Assembly: GCA_030620095.1 (NCBI GenBank) | Contig: JAUTXW010000064.1 | Location: forward strand, 1,310,501-1,374,500 | From: Kuschelorhynchus macadamiae | Lineage: Eukaryota; Arthropoda; Insecta; Coleoptera; Curculionidae | DNA: 64,000 bases | Reading direction: 5' to 3' | Shown here: positions 11,185-22,229 of the stretch, one piece after another | Layout of the letters: each line of letters starts with the position of its first letter | How positions within the stretch are numbered: position 1 is the first letter of the stretch | Notes under the pieces: generated by a model | The model's input: the letters and a program-made list of their open reading frames with translations, nothing else | What the model was told of the DNA's origin: nothing | Database searches by the model: none | Translations under genes and position numbers: made by a program

Positions 11185-11515
11185 TCACAGTCGGAAAGTT
11201 TGCAAAATCTATTCAAAAAATACAATATTACAATCAGTCACAAGAACAATAGCTTTTTGAAGAGCAACTTTAGAAAACTCAAATGAAAAACACCAAAAGA
11301 AAAAAGAACACGTATAATATACGAAATTCCCCGTAGGGATTGTAAGTGTACCAACTTTTAATTTGTAAAAATTTCTTTATAGTAGAATTCCATAATTTCA
11401 TTTTATGTGTTCTAATGAAGATCACGTGTTTGATCGAAACGTCAATATTTCAAAGAAAGGTGTTAATTTTCGTTTACAAGGACCCTAACCCAAGAAAATA
11501 AAAAAGTAAATTTAT
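11185..11515 (+). mobile_element. Inverted partial copy of the PLE-1 3-prime end
   Basis: On the plus strand 11190-11350 matches the reverse complement of 9775-9930 (shared phrases include CAAGAACAATAGCTTTTTGA versus its counterpart and ATACGAAATTCCCCGTAGGG versus ATATGAAATTCCCTGTAGGA). 11360-11515 matches the left terminal sequence. It includes the lead-in to the GIY-YIG domain and the full tail, including a hammerhead-like motif. Confidence 0.85.
11412..11443 (+). ncRNA. Hammerhead-ribozyme-like motif in PLE-1 tail
   Basis: The order is CTAATGA (11412-11418), one A, GATC (11420-11423), an 8-nt loop, GATC (11432-11435), GAAA (11436-11439), CGT, C (11443). This matches the hammerhead layout: CUGANGA, stem II, GAAA, a two-pair stem III made from the palindrome ACGU, and a cleavage-type C. 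Stem I can form from TGTGTT before the core and AATAT after it, with wobbles. CUGANGA is mutated to CTAATGA here, while the opposite end of the same element keeps CTGATGA. PLEs are known to carry hammerheads of this minimal type; this copy is probably inactive. Confidence 0.6.
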
Positions 11516-11546
11516 ATATATAAGAATGTCCAAGAAAAAAGAAGGT

Positions 11547-11550
<4 letters not shown>

Positions 11551-11590
<40 letters not shown>
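11551..11590. repeat. (TA)n microsatellite
   Basis: TA tract just outside the right end of PLE-1. Confidence 0.9.
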
Positions 11591-11594
<4 letters not shown>

Positions 11595-11743
11595 ACTTAT
11601 GATTTGGGGTTGAATAACGTATCTATTAGGGTGGTTCATCTAACTTTTCTGTCCAGGTTGATGTGTAAAGAAAGACGCTGTATTAAGAGCACCTTCTATT
11701 GACTATTACTATAACTAGATAAAGTAAAGCCCAAAGGCCGGAC

Positions 11744-11986
<243 letters not shown>

Positions 11987-12189
11987 TAATTTTAAAGTAA
12001 TTTAGTCATGACATATCCACTCGCGATCCACTTTGATCTGTTTGATATCTTAACATCTGTTTGATATACTTAAAGAACTAGAGATTCATTTGTGAAATTC
12101 AATATTATTTCGTATTTGTATGATTTAATTTTAAAGTCTGGTCCTATACGTGATAACACTTTTCTTAACTACGGAGGAATAAGGTTAGT
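11987..12189 (+). repeat. Module A, left copy, of the inverted duplication
   Basis: About 200 bp (contains CATGACATATCCACTCGCGA and TAACTACGGAGGAATAAGGT) that recurs, reverse complemented and nearly identical, at 15391-15600. Both copies border a TA tract on the same side. No coding potential. Confidence 0.9.
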
Positions 12190-12764
12190 TACCGAACACT
12201 TAGACAATTATAAACACTACCTATAGCGCAAAATAAACCGGTCTCACACATGCTTCAAAGAAACATTTCGATTAATTGACATCATTACTTTAATTAGAAG
12301 GCCCTGTATATTTTTCGAAATATCCTATATCAAATTCTAATAATAAAAGATGTGTTATATCGCATAGCTAGATGTTGGTATAAATAAATGTTTTTCTTTT
12401 AAACGTAACTAAACTAAATGCTATTCTTAGGTATTTTTTACATAAGTACTGCAAAATAAACGCCTTAATTAAAACAAAAAGTTAAAGTATCATTTAATTC
12501 AACTTTTTTTGATGACATTTATCTGAAACTATCGCGGATACATGTTGAGACGCATAATGTTTTAAGCTATTTTTCAATTATTGTATATTAAAATATTTTT
12601 ATATGTAGCGAAAAAAAACCGAAAAGGTCCTTTATGAAAATTTGAACGCAAAAAAATAATCTCTTAGTTTTTATTATGAATTTTATAGGAATAATATGCT
12701 AGAGAACAAATATTGACTATTACGGAAAGTAACAACATTCTACCTATACCACACTTGTTTTTTT

Positions 12765-13090
12765 TTTCGCCATGTTGAATTCGTACCAGTTTATGCCTAT
12801 ATCACATTTAATTTTCTGCAAAACTTAAAGTCGATTCAATAAGAACCTTTTACGTTGATTTTTTAAACATTCCATTTGCCGCCATTTTGTTTCGCAATCT
12901 TGAATTTGTACCACAAATTTACCAGTTGATCTCCATATCCCACAATTTTTTCAGGATGATTTTTTAAATATTTTGTTAAACCGCCATTTTGTTTTGCTAA
13001 CTTGGATTTATACCAAAATATTACTAGTTCATTCCTATGTAATACTGATTTTTGTGGAAAATTTGTGGTAAATTGAATAAATCAAATATT
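12765..13090 (-). repeat. ATGGCGG repeat, block 3 (inside left arm)
   Basis: Reverse-orientation units: GCCATGTTGAATTCGTACCA, then CCGCCATTTTGTTTCGCAAT, then CCGCCATTTTGTTTTGCTAA, each followed by a TTACCAGTT phrase. Confidence 0.8.
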
Positions 13091-13343
13091 CAAATGAATA
13101 AGTACAATTTACAAATAATATATAACACTAATCTAGCATGTTTGATTCTAAAATATTATTGTTGGTAGTTACACCTAAATGTTTAGACATTTGTGTCTGT
13201 CATATTATTATATAAATTATTTATCAGCTAAATTTAATTCTTTTTTTTAACACAATAATAAACCCCGATTACTAATAATAAAAGAATAATCCTACATAAA
13301 CATATGCCCAAATACAACTACCACAATTTAATTAAGGAGATAC

Positions 13344-13442
13344 TCTCTTCTTCAGGACCCATCTGAATTAAGAACAAAGAAATTCAAAAGTTAGGAGACT
13401 GCTTATAGAAACAGATAGAACAGAAGGGTCCTGAAGAAGAGA
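13344..13442. repeat. 17-bp perfect inverted repeat
   Basis: TCTCTTCTTCAGGACCC at 13344-13360 and its exact reverse complement at 13426-13442 enclose a 65-bp loop. The second arm is the start of the hammerhead-like motif at 13431-13462, so this looks like two opposed retroelement tails. It is preserved in the right arm of the duplication (16449-16547). Confidence 0.9.
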
Positions 13443-13462
13443 ATAAACGTTCTCGAAAGCTA
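13431..13462 (+). ncRNA. Hammerhead-ribozyme-like motif, left arm
   Basis: CTGAAGA (13431-13437), one A, GAGAA (13439-13443), a 6-nt loop, TTCTC (13450-13454), GAAA (13455-13458), GCT, A (13462). CTGAAGA fits the CUGANGA core, stem II is a perfect 5-bp helix, and stem III would be the palindrome AGCU followed by a cleavage-type A. Stem I is possible from GGTC before the core and GATC after it. The single extra A between core and stem II recurs in all the motifs of this window. Whether it can cleave is unknown. Confidence 0.55.
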
Positions 13463-13584
13463 GATCATATAATAAAGACTTTCGTACACAAGGCCTCCTC
13501 TTTTATTTTTAGACAAATAGTTTTTTACTTTTTTCATCTTTTTTTTTCTGGTTTAAAGTGCTTATTGTATATTATGTATATTTA

Positions 13585-13959
<375 letters not shown>

Positions 13960-13974
13960 AAGAAGTTGTAGCAA

Positions 13975-14182
13975 TATATAATGATCTTATATTTATTATA
14001 CTCTTTGGAAATAGCAGGTGAGGAAACATTCTACCTTTTTTATTAATTATATTTAATTTATATATACACTTACTGTACATTCCACCCCATACCAAAATAC
14101 CATATCCCAGAAGAAATTCTACCAAAACTTTGTATATTATTTCGATGAGTATTTTATTTAAAATTTCCCTTAATAGATACAA
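13975..14182 (-). pseudogene. Non-LTR reverse transcriptase C-terminal fragment (left arm)
   Basis: On the minus strand: EIIYKVLVEFLLGYGILVWG, then GMYSKCIYKLNIINKK, PHLLFPKSIINIRSLYIATT. The phrase of the type ALVESLLRYGIxVWGG followed by a lysine-rich QK segment is the usual post-catalytic thumb/connection region of Jockey/CR1-type reverse transcriptases. Nothing upstream of it is preserved. The TA tract follows directly. The same fragment with one substitution is in the right arm. Confidence 0.7.
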
Positions 14183-14215
14183 TTTGTGAATTAGTTTTCG
14201 TTATTTGGTGGCTAA

Positions 14216-14990
14216 ATATTAAATAATTAGTTTTTTAGTATTAATTTTTTAACATTTCACTAGACCGCCATATTGGATTTTTACTAAAACATTACCAAGT
14301 CATTCCCATATAAACATTAATTTTTAAAATTTGAAGTCGATATGGTAAGTAGTTTTTAGACGATGCGATCTGACAGACAAACAGACCGACGGCATTAATA
14401 AAACATAATATTTGACATTTAGGGGCTCTGAAATGGGAAGGTATATAAGAGGGTGATTTTTTCACGATTACAAATAATTTATTTGGCCACCATCTTGAAT
14501 TCGTACCAACTTTATACCAGTTCATCTCTATACCACAATTAATTATTGCACAAAATTTGAAATCAACCATTAAGTAGTTTTTATCAGACAGAATATTTTA
14601 TTAAGACGCCATTTTGTTTCGCCATCTTGGATTCGTGCGAAGATTCTACCAATTAATCCCAACATAGTACTTGATTTTTTTTTAGGTAAATTAAATAGGT
14701 ATATCTTTAGTAGTAATTTTTTTAACATTTCATTAGGCCGCCATTTTGTTTCGCCATATTGGATTTTTACCATAATGTTACCAGTTCGTTCCCATGTGAC
14801 CCTTAATTTGAAGCCAATCGGGTAATTAGTCTTTTAGCTATACTGCGAACAGGCAGACCGACGGAACTGAGAAAATATGTTTTCCGGCTTCTAGGGACCC
14901 TGAAACGTAAAGATCTGAAACAATCTCGGAGAGTGATTTTTTCAGGATTACAATACTTTTACCCTTTACGAGTGAAGTAAAAAGAGTTCG
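14216..14990 (-). repeat. ATGGCGG repeat, block 4
   Basis: Reverse-orientation block crossing the inner edge of the left arm. Units contain CCGCCATATTGGATTTTTAC, GCCACCATCTTGAATTCGTA, CGCCATTTTGTTTCGCCATC and GCCGCCATTTTGTTTCGCCA. The head phrases GACAGACAAACAGACCGACG (about 14368) and GGCAGACCGACGGAACTGAG (about 14852) end two units. The terminal phrase CTTTTACCCTTTACGAGTGAAG lies near 14957-14978. The apparent ORFs here are repeat-derived. Confidence 0.85.
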
Positions 14991-15081
14991 TTTCATCCCC
15001 CAATGACTACGCCACTGCAGAAAAAAAAATTGTTGGTAAAGGTATTTAAGAAAATCTACGAAATATGAAGTTTTGATCTTG

Positions 15082-15285
15082 TTGCTGTTCGCATAATTAA
15101 AAATAAATTTTTTTATTGGAAATGTATATTTTAGTACTATGTAGTTAAGTTGCTGTTCGCATAATTAAAAATAAATTTTTTTATTGGAAATGTATATTTT
15201 AGTTCTATGTAGTTAAGTTGTTGTTCGCATAATTAAAAAAAAATTTTTTTATTGGAAATGTATATTTTAGTACTATGTAGTTAAG
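15082..15285. repeat. Three tandem copies of a 68-bp unit
   Basis: Units start at 15082, 15150 and 15218 with TTGCTGTTCGCATAATTAAA (third has TTGTTG) and end TACTATGTAGTTAAG. The second has TTCTATG and the third a longer A-run. Near-perfect, so a recent amplification. Confidence 0.97.
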
Positions 15286-15390
15286 GTAGGTCGACGCAGT
15301 TTAGGTAGTTGATTTCCGCTTTGTTCTATATTTCTCACCATATGGTCCTCTCCGCGTTGGAAAGTTTGTCGGGGGCGTTTAAATGCGCCC

Positions 15391-15600
15391 ACTAACCTTA
15401 TTCCTCCGTAGTTAAGAAAAGTGTTATCACGTATAGGACCAGACTTTAAAATTAAATCATACAAATACGAAATAATATTGAATTTCACAAATGAATCTGT
15501 AGTTCTTTAAGTATATCAAACAGATGTTAAGATATCAAACAGATCAAAGTGGATCGCGAGGGGATATGTCATGACTAAATTACTTTAAAATTACATATAT
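15391..15600 (-). repeat. Module A, right copy (inverted)
   Basis: Reverse complement of 11987-12189 (ACTAACCTTATTCCTCCGTA at its start, TCATGACTAAATTACTTTAA near its end). The 105 bp before it (15286-15390, containing GTCGACGCAGTTTAGG and GGGGGCGTTTAAATGCGCCC) is unique in the window. Confidence 0.9.
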
Positions 15601-15603
15601 ATT

Positions 15604-15610
<7 letters not shown>

Positions 15611-15689
<79 letters not shown>
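15611..15689. repeat. (TA)n microsatellite between modules A and B, right side
   Basis: Pure TA tract of about 79 bp. In the left arm the tract lies outside module A; here it sits between A and B, which shows that the modules are permuted. Confidence 0.95.
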
Positions 15690-15691
<2 letters not shown>

Positions 15692-15810
15692 GACTTGGTA
15701 ATGTTTTAGTAAAAATCCAATATGGCGGTCTAGTGAAATGTTAAAAAATTAATACTAAAAAACTAATTATTTAATATTTAGCCACCAAATAACGAAAACT
15801 AATTCACAAA

Positions 15811-16020
15811 TTGTATCTATTAAGGGAAATTTTAAATAAAATACTCATCGAAATAATATACAAAGTTTTGGTAGAATTTTTTCTGGGATATGGTATTTTG
15901 GTATGGGGTGGAATGTACAGTAAGTGTATATATAAATTAAATATAATTAATAAAAAAGGTAGAATGTTTCCTCACCTGCTATTTCCAAAGAGTATAATAA
16001 ATATAAGATCATTAAATATT
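15811..16020 (+). pseudogene. Non-LTR reverse transcriptase C-terminal fragment (right arm)
   Basis: Mirror image of 13975-14182, reading VLVEFFLGYGILVWGG, then GMYSKCIYKLNIINKK, on the plus strand, with L to F at one site. It runs directly into a TA tract. Only a fragment of about 65 residues is meaningful. Confidence 0.7.
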
Positions 16021-16033
16021 GCTACAACTTCTT

Positions 16034-16300
<267 letters not shown>

Positions 16301-16428
16301 TAAATATAAATATACATAATATACAATAAGCACTTTAAACCAGAAAAAAAAAGATGAAAAAAGTAAAAAACTATTTGTCTAAAAATAAAAGAGGAGGCCT
16401 TGTGTACGAAAGTCTTTATTATATGATC

Positions 16429-16460
16429 TAGCTTTCGAGAACGTTTATTCTCTTCTTCAG
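16429..16460 (-). ncRNA. Hammerhead-ribozyme-like motif, right arm
   Basis: Reverse complement identical to 13431-13462: CTGAAGA, A, GAGAA, loop, TTCTC, GAAA, GCTA. Since the arm was duplicated, this is not independent evidence for selection. Confidence 0.55.
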
Positions 16461-16839
16461 GACCCTTCTGTGCTATCTGTTTCTATAAGCAGTCTCCTAA
16501 CTTTTGAATTTCTTTGTTCTTAATTCAGATGGGTCCTGAAGAAGAGAGTATCTCCTTAATTAAATTGTGGTAGTTGTATTTGGGCATATGTTTATGTAGG
16601 ATTATTCTTTTATTATTAGTAATCGGGGTTTATTATTGTGTTAAAAAAAAGAATTAAATTTAGCTGATAAATAGTTTATATAATAATATGACAGACACAA
16701 ATGTCTAAACATTTAGGTGTAACTACCAACAATAATATTTTAGAATCAAACATGCTAGATTAGTGTTATATATTATTTGTAAATTGTACTTATTCATTTG
16801 AATATTTGATTTATTCAATTTACCACAAATTTTCCACAA

Positions 16840-17180
16840 AAATCAGTATTACATAGGATTGAACTAGTAATATTTTGGTATAAATCCAAGTTAGCAAAAC
16901 AAAATGGCGGTTTAATAAAATATTTAAAAAATCCGCCTGAAAAAATTACTTATTGGAATAATTTCAAATTTTGTACAGGCATTAAGTGGGATATGGAGAT
17001 CAACTGGTAAATTTGTGGTACAAATTCAAGATTGCGAAACAAAATGGCGGCAAATGGAATGTTTAAAAAATCAACGTAAAAGGTTCTTATTGAAGGTTTT
17101 GCAGAAAATTAAATGTGATATAGGCATAAACTGGTACGAATTCAACATGGCGAAAAAAAAACAAGTGTGGTATAGGTAGA
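16840..17180 (+). repeat. ATGGCGG repeat, block 5 (inside right arm)
   Basis: Mirror image of block 3: AGCAAAACAAAATGGCGGTT, then GCGAAACAAAATGGCGGCAA, then ATTCAACATGGCG. A short forward piece of the family (CCAATATGGCGGTCTAGTGA) also begins the arm at 15716-15735. Confidence 0.8.
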
Positions 17181-17729
17181 ATGTTGTTACTTTCCGTAAT
17201 AGTCAATATTTGTTCTCTAGCATATTATTCCTATAAAATTCATAATAAAAACTAAGAGATTATTTTTTTGCGTCCAAATTTTCATAAAGGACCTTTTCGG
17301 TTTTTTTTCGCTACATATAAAAATATTTTAATATACAATAATTGAAAAATAGCTTAAAACATTATGCGTCTCAACATGTATCCGCGATAGTTTCAGATAA
17401 ATGTCATCAAAAAAAGTTGAATTAAATGATACTTTAACTTTTTGTTTTAATTAAGGCGTTTATTTTGCAGTACTTATGTAAAAAATACCTAAGAATAACA
17501 TTTAGTTTAGTTACGTTTAAAAGAAAAACATTTATTTATACCAACATCTAGCTATGCGATATGACACATCTTTTATTATTAGAATTTGATATAGGATATT
17601 TCGAAAAATATACAGGGCCTTCTAATTAAAGTAATGATGTCAATTAATCGAAATGTTTCTTTGAAGCATGTGTGAGACCGGTTTATTTTGCGCTATAGGT
17701 AGTGTTTATAATTGTCTAAGTGTTCGGTA

Positions 17730-19045
17730 ATTCAATTATTTTAATTAACTTTAACACAAATAAGATGATTAATTGTTTTCTTTCTTTTAACTGGTACGTT
17801 TTTATTATCGTTATAAAAATTGCAATCAGTTTGTAGGCTGAAAATAGCACGCTACATTTTGCAACCACTGAATAATTCATTTATATATTCATTAAAGGTC
17901 TTATTTTGTAATGTTAAATAATTGTTTATAAATAAGAATTATATAAATAAAAGGTCTTGTTATTTCAAACAACGGATATTGGGTCAGAAAGGACAGTAAT
18001 AATATTTAATATAGTTATTTAAGATTGTAAGTGTTGTAAATGTCATGATCCTTTAGCATTTCAAGAAGTACTCCAATTACAAAGAAGTATGTCAAAAATA
18101 AAATTTTAAATAACGATAAGAGAGGCGGTGGTCAATTTCTTGCCTACGAATAGGAATTTAAAAACTATGTCATCTATTTTCAGTAATTGTATTTAAGTTA
18201 TGGTTTTTCTATAACTGATATCTATATAAGGCAAATACAGAGAGTCGCTTGAATCGGGAAAATTTGCTCGTATATATCTAGAAAGCTTAACTGCAGTTTT
18301 TGTTCAGGAATAAACTGGTGTAACTTTATTATTTTTTTAAATATTTTCAAATTGTCATTTCCAAATTAATCTTTCGGACAAAATTAGGCGATGTGGCCAG
18401 ATCTTAAAATTGATATCTCGGAAATCCATCTTAATATTTTTAAAATACGACCTAAAATTTTTATTTTTTCTTTTACGAGCATTCGACCTTCCAAAACCAA
18501 TGATATATAGCACTCATGCATTACAGGAATACAAAATCTCCACACAAGCATGCCTCTGGTACCAACTAATTGCTGCTGAAATGAAAACTCGAGATAATGA
18601 TAAATGTTGAAGAAAAAAACAAAAATTAAAATGACGTATAAATTAGATCTTTAAAACAGTATTTATAATATGGTAGGGCGGATGCCGAAACTCGAATTAT
18701 TCCCATGTTAAGAAATTAAAATATTTCTCGCAGAACTATTTAGAGTAAAATAGACGTGTATGAGCATGGAACACCTAGGATTTTTTTTAGTCTAGCCAAC
18801 AACAGATTGGTGAGAAAGGACAAGAATAGAGTTGAAGAGTCAGTCAGGAAATGTTGACGTGAGTATCGTACTTCGAAATAAACAATTTCGAGATAATTGG
18901 CTGCAAATGATCAGAAATACAGACAATAAAATGTCCAAAATATATTGAAAACCAAATAGGAAGAATACTACAATTTTGTCGGACACAACGATAACATCTA
19001 CCATAGGCTCGTCTAATCGAAGATTTTTGTGCACTTTTGAGTAGA
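17730..19045. other. No gene recognised
   Basis: AT-rich DNA with short ORFs only (for example 18410-18610, 66 codons, no recognisable motif). Around 18850-18990 the plus strand weakly suggests a decayed coding stretch (RTSK, ISR, LAANDQKYRQ), not assignable. Confidence 0.4.
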
Positions 19046-19049
19046 AAAT

Positions 19050-19715
19050 TATATGATGGGGGAAGGCAGGCTGAAAATGAAGAATAATTAAGGCGAAAAA
19101 TGTATTAAAAAGTTAAAAAAGTGGATGTTGAGGACGTTTAAAACCGAATGGGCGATTCACAGAAAAACGCATCTCGTTAAAGGCCATAGATCTCTTTCAT
19201 TATTGCTAGTTTTATTATTTATAAAAATGTTAATTATGACACGTAATAAAAGATTAAATAAAAATATATTTGTTTTTAATAATTCTACAAAATAATTTGT
19301 GTCAAAACTTCTGAAACATTCGTAACTTAAATGGCTATAGCACTCATATGTAGGGGTCAACCATATATCCGATTTATGGATTACCTATTTTTTTAAACTT
19401 GATTAAACGATATAGCGATTTTGGAATATTTAGAATATTCAATTCTTTATTCATCGATTTGTCGATTAATCAATATTACGGTTAATCGACATTTGATTAT
19501 TCGATAAATGGATAACTCTATTAGTCGTTAAATTTATCAGATAGTCGAACAATCAATATCAATCAAATAGATCAATTTCATATGAAATTCTTTTTATTTT
19601 ATTTTGTAATATTTAAAAAATTAAATTAAACAAATTACTTAGTTAATATATGAAATAATAGATATCAATTTCTAAAAAAATCGACTATTTCATTACAAAA
19701 ATATTCGATTATATA
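19050..19715 (+). repeat. Repeat Q, copy 1 (uninterrupted)
   Basis: Starts near AAATGAAGAATAATTAAGGC, contains AAAACCGAATGGGCGATT (19140), GATCTCTTTCATTATTG (19190), several ATTAATCGA-type words, and ends near AATATTCGATTATATATC. Copies 2 and 3 lie at 23790-24010 and 24040-26815. This copy preserves the sequence ATTTGATTATTCGATAAATG (19491-19510), the empty equivalent of the insertion site of the CACTGGC element. Confidence 0.8.
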
Positions 19716-20532
19716 TCAAAAGGAGTGAGCTGGTTTGTATTAGTTTATGTGTTGTCCTACATGCTGTCTGTAAGAATTTTTTCACTATGTGGCAAGTACT
19801 GCGCAGGACTGCCTTCTGGATGTCGATGAAGGTGTTAGTATGCAATCCTATGATTTTCAGGTTCTGTTCTAGTGTTTTTGGAACTAGTCCCGTTGATGAT
19901 ACGATGATCGGTATCATATGAAACTTATTCAGTCGCCACATCTGCCGTATCTCGATGACCAGCTCCGCATATTTAGCCTTTTTTTCTTGATATTTATCCA
20001 ACACGTTGTTATTGTTGAGTACAGCGAGATTTACCAAAAAAGCTGTCTTTGTTTCCTTATTTAACAGTACCAAATCAGGCCGATTATTTGTTATCCGTCT
20101 GTCGGTGAAAATTGCCCGGTCGTAGTACAGTTTGAAGGTGTTATTTTCAAGCACTGAACTTGGTTGGTATTTATAAAAGGACACATAGGTATTCAAGAGC
20201 CCGTATTCATTGGCAATCTTCTGGTGTATGATGTTACACACTTGGTTATGTCGCTGGAGGTAGCCCGTGTTTTCTAGATAAGTGCAGCCAGATGTTATAT
20301 GCTGTATAGTCTCTGATCTTTCGCTACATTTTCGACACTTATCGGATTCAACGGACCGGTCTTTAATGATGAATTTCGTGTAATTTCGTGTGTTAATGAC
20401 TTGGTCCTGTATTGCCATCACAAATCCTTCTGTCTCTGGCAATAGTTGTCCATCCCTCAGCCACCTATTGGATGCTTCCTTATCTATGTGTGGCTGATTC
20501 AGGTCATTGTGATGTCGGCCGTGCAGTGCCAT
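19693..20532 (-). pseudogene. C-terminal domain of an R2/R4-type non-LTR retrotransposon (zinc finger + restriction-like endonuclease)
   Basis: An open stretch of 279 codons matches the C-terminus of non-LTR elements with a restriction-like endonuclease. Residues about 24-55 read WLRDGQLLPETEGFVMAIQD, then QVINTRNYTK. A CCHC finger is formed by C66, C69, H78 and C83 (CRKCSERSETIQHITSGC). The PD-(D/E)XK-like nuclease begins RPDLVLLNKE at about 151. The next catalytic Asp, normally in LIDVAVP, is Asn168 here (LVNLAVL), so strand cleavage for target-primed integration should be lost. The end reads STCHIVKKFL; the last ~25 codons run past the element into repeat Q. Upstream parts of the same protein follow at 20588-23750 in pieces. 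Confidence 0.85.
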
Positions 20533-20587
20533 TCGAGCTCACTGTTCTTGTTTGTGGGGATCTGAAAATGACTTTAGGATGATGTTG

Positions 20588-21040
20588 TCACTTGCGAGAT
20601 TGTGCCTTTTTGGGTAAAAGATCTCTCAATTTTTGCAGCTGTCGGGAGTGCGAATTGGTCAAGTCAACAAGGGATCTTCCACCTTTTCTTCGTTGTAAGG
20701 TCATTCGGAGAATTGATGACCTTGGGTGGTGTGATTTGTACTTGGTCATCATTAGGCGAGTAGTTCGTTGTACTCCCTCTAGCTCCATATTAGTCCATTT
20801 CAAGATTCCGAAGATGTTAATTGTTGTAATGAGATTCTCGGCTGTCTTTAGAAAGCTCGCACTCTTTGAACGTACTGATCTTTTATCTTGGCCTTTCTTG
20901 GAGCAGTCTAGCTTGTTGGAATCCTAGGTATTTGTAGGTCTCTCCTTGGTTCATCGCTAGAACTATTTCTCCATTGTGTAGGGTTACATCACCATTAATG
21001 AGGTTGCCTTTTCGATGTTTAAGGCTTTGTATGCTGCAGT
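20588..21040 (-). pseudogene. RT thumb/connection region of the R2/R4-type element
   Basis: On the minus strand: NGDVTLHNGEIVLAMNQGET, YKYLGFQQARLLQE, then after frameshifts ILKWTNMELEGVQRTTRLMM, TKYKSHHPRSSILRMTLQRR, KGGRSLVDLTNSHSRQLQKL. YKYLG and the KWTxxELExxxRxxRxLMTKYxxHHPRS stretch with GGRxLxDL are typical of the region between RT and endonuclease in this group. In-frame stops occur near 20580 and 20900. Confidence 0.8.
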
Positions 21041-21069
21041 GACGTCGCCTGGCCTGCTCGAAACAAGTT

Positions 21070-22220
21070 TATTTCGTTATTTCTATAAGAGGATAATATG
21101 GTTTAGCCTTTTGATGTAGTTATTTTGGTTTTTAATGCCATAAATTACGACAAATTTTATATTAGACTAATAGAGCAACATTAACATATGAATTTCGGTC
21201 AATAAGCAATTGTCAATTGCTCATCAAAAGGTTTTAGAAATTTATATTTGGACATAAAAATAAATGATTAGGAAATAATTTAAACATTTTGTCAAGACAA
21301 AAATATATTATTATGAGTGCCTTCTTAATTCATGAAATTTTGTTATATTATGTACTTTTATCACAGGATGCCTCAAATCGTTATATAGAAATAAGCACTT
21401 TTCCGTAATTAAGGTATCTAAATGAATTAATTTAAAAAGCAAATAGGTAAAGTGATTCTCAATTAGGAAAGTAAAAAACATGATATTATGATTTTTTAAT
21501 AATTTATACTATTGTCATACATATTTTTTTCAAAATTAATAAAAAAATAAAGAATCTGAATATATCTATAGCTAACATTTTTCTACTGCACCGGTTCTCA
21601 GTACTGCAAAATAAACGCCTTAATTAAAACAAAAAGTTAAAGTATCATTTAATTCAACTTTTTTTGATTCATTCATCTGAAACTATCGCGGATACATGTT
21701 GAGACGCATAATGTTTTAAGCTATTTTTCAATTATTGTATATTAAAATATTTTTATATGTAGCGAAAAAAAAACCGAAAAGGTTCTTTATGAAAATTTGA
21801 ACGCAACAAAATAATCTCTTAGTTTTTATTATGAATAATTAATTTTGGAAACCTATAAAAAGTTACACCTGGCAAGTGATTTTTGTAACTATTTTGCAAC
21901 GTAGACTTCTGCAGAAGTAAATACATCAGTTATAAAAGAAGTTTTAATTCTTTCCTTAGCTAATTATGTTTCACTATGCACGAGCAACACTTTTTCAAAC
22001 TTGTGTAAAACTATTACCACTTGTAAAAACTAAAGAATATTGAGAAAACAATGCTTAAAAGGCAAATTTCTATTGCAGAGCAACGTAACTAATATTAAAT
22101 CTTAAGACTGACAAGGCCGAAACGAAAAACGGCGAACGTGACGCTTACGAGAAGTAACTATTCTGTGTTGTTTATGATTCTTGGTTTTCACCATAAAACT
22201 TAATATCATCCACATTTAGA
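21070..22220. other. Foreign DNA interrupting the R2/R4-type element
   Basis: About 1.1 kb of AT-rich DNA replacing the catalytic RT core. It includes the third copy of part of module B (21602-21835). No coding signal. Confidence 0.6.
21602..21835 (+). repeat. Third partial copy of module B
   Basis: Nearly identical to 12447-12680 (shared ACTGCAAAATAAACGCCTTA at the start and AATAATCTCTTAGTTTTTAT at the end), same orientation. It differs by a small replacement near 21668 (GATTCATTCATC versus GATGACATTTATC). Confidence 0.92.
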
Positions 22221-22229
22221 AGGTGGGAT

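Larger units (their letters stand above)
9155..11515 (-). mobile_element. PLE-1: Penelope-like retroelement with inverted second end
   Basis: Both outer ends carry the same roughly 170-bp sequence in inverted orientation: TTGGGTTAGGGTCCTTGTAA at about 9173, and GGACCCTAACCCAAGAAAAT at about 11480, preceded by CGAAAATTAACAC / GTTAATTTTCG. The main copy reads on the minus strand with reverse transcriptase followed by a GIY-YIG region. The right-hand 330 bp (about 11185-11515) is an inverted copy of the 3-prime part of the same element. Both sides abut TA-rich DNA. The arrangement is the known Penelope habit of a full or truncated copy joined to an inverted partial copy. Confidence 0.88.

Noticed and set aside
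14292..14773. Two minus-strand ORFs of 92 and 67 codons
   Set aside because: They are translations of the ATGGCGG repeat (phrases such as KIQYGETKWRPNEM repeat with the unit). The ORFs at 46709-46933 and 51153-51437 have the same origin.
20592..20927. Plus-strand 111-codon ORF
   Set aside because: Antisense shadow of the R2/R4-type retrotransposon coding on the minus strand, which has the recognisable motifs.
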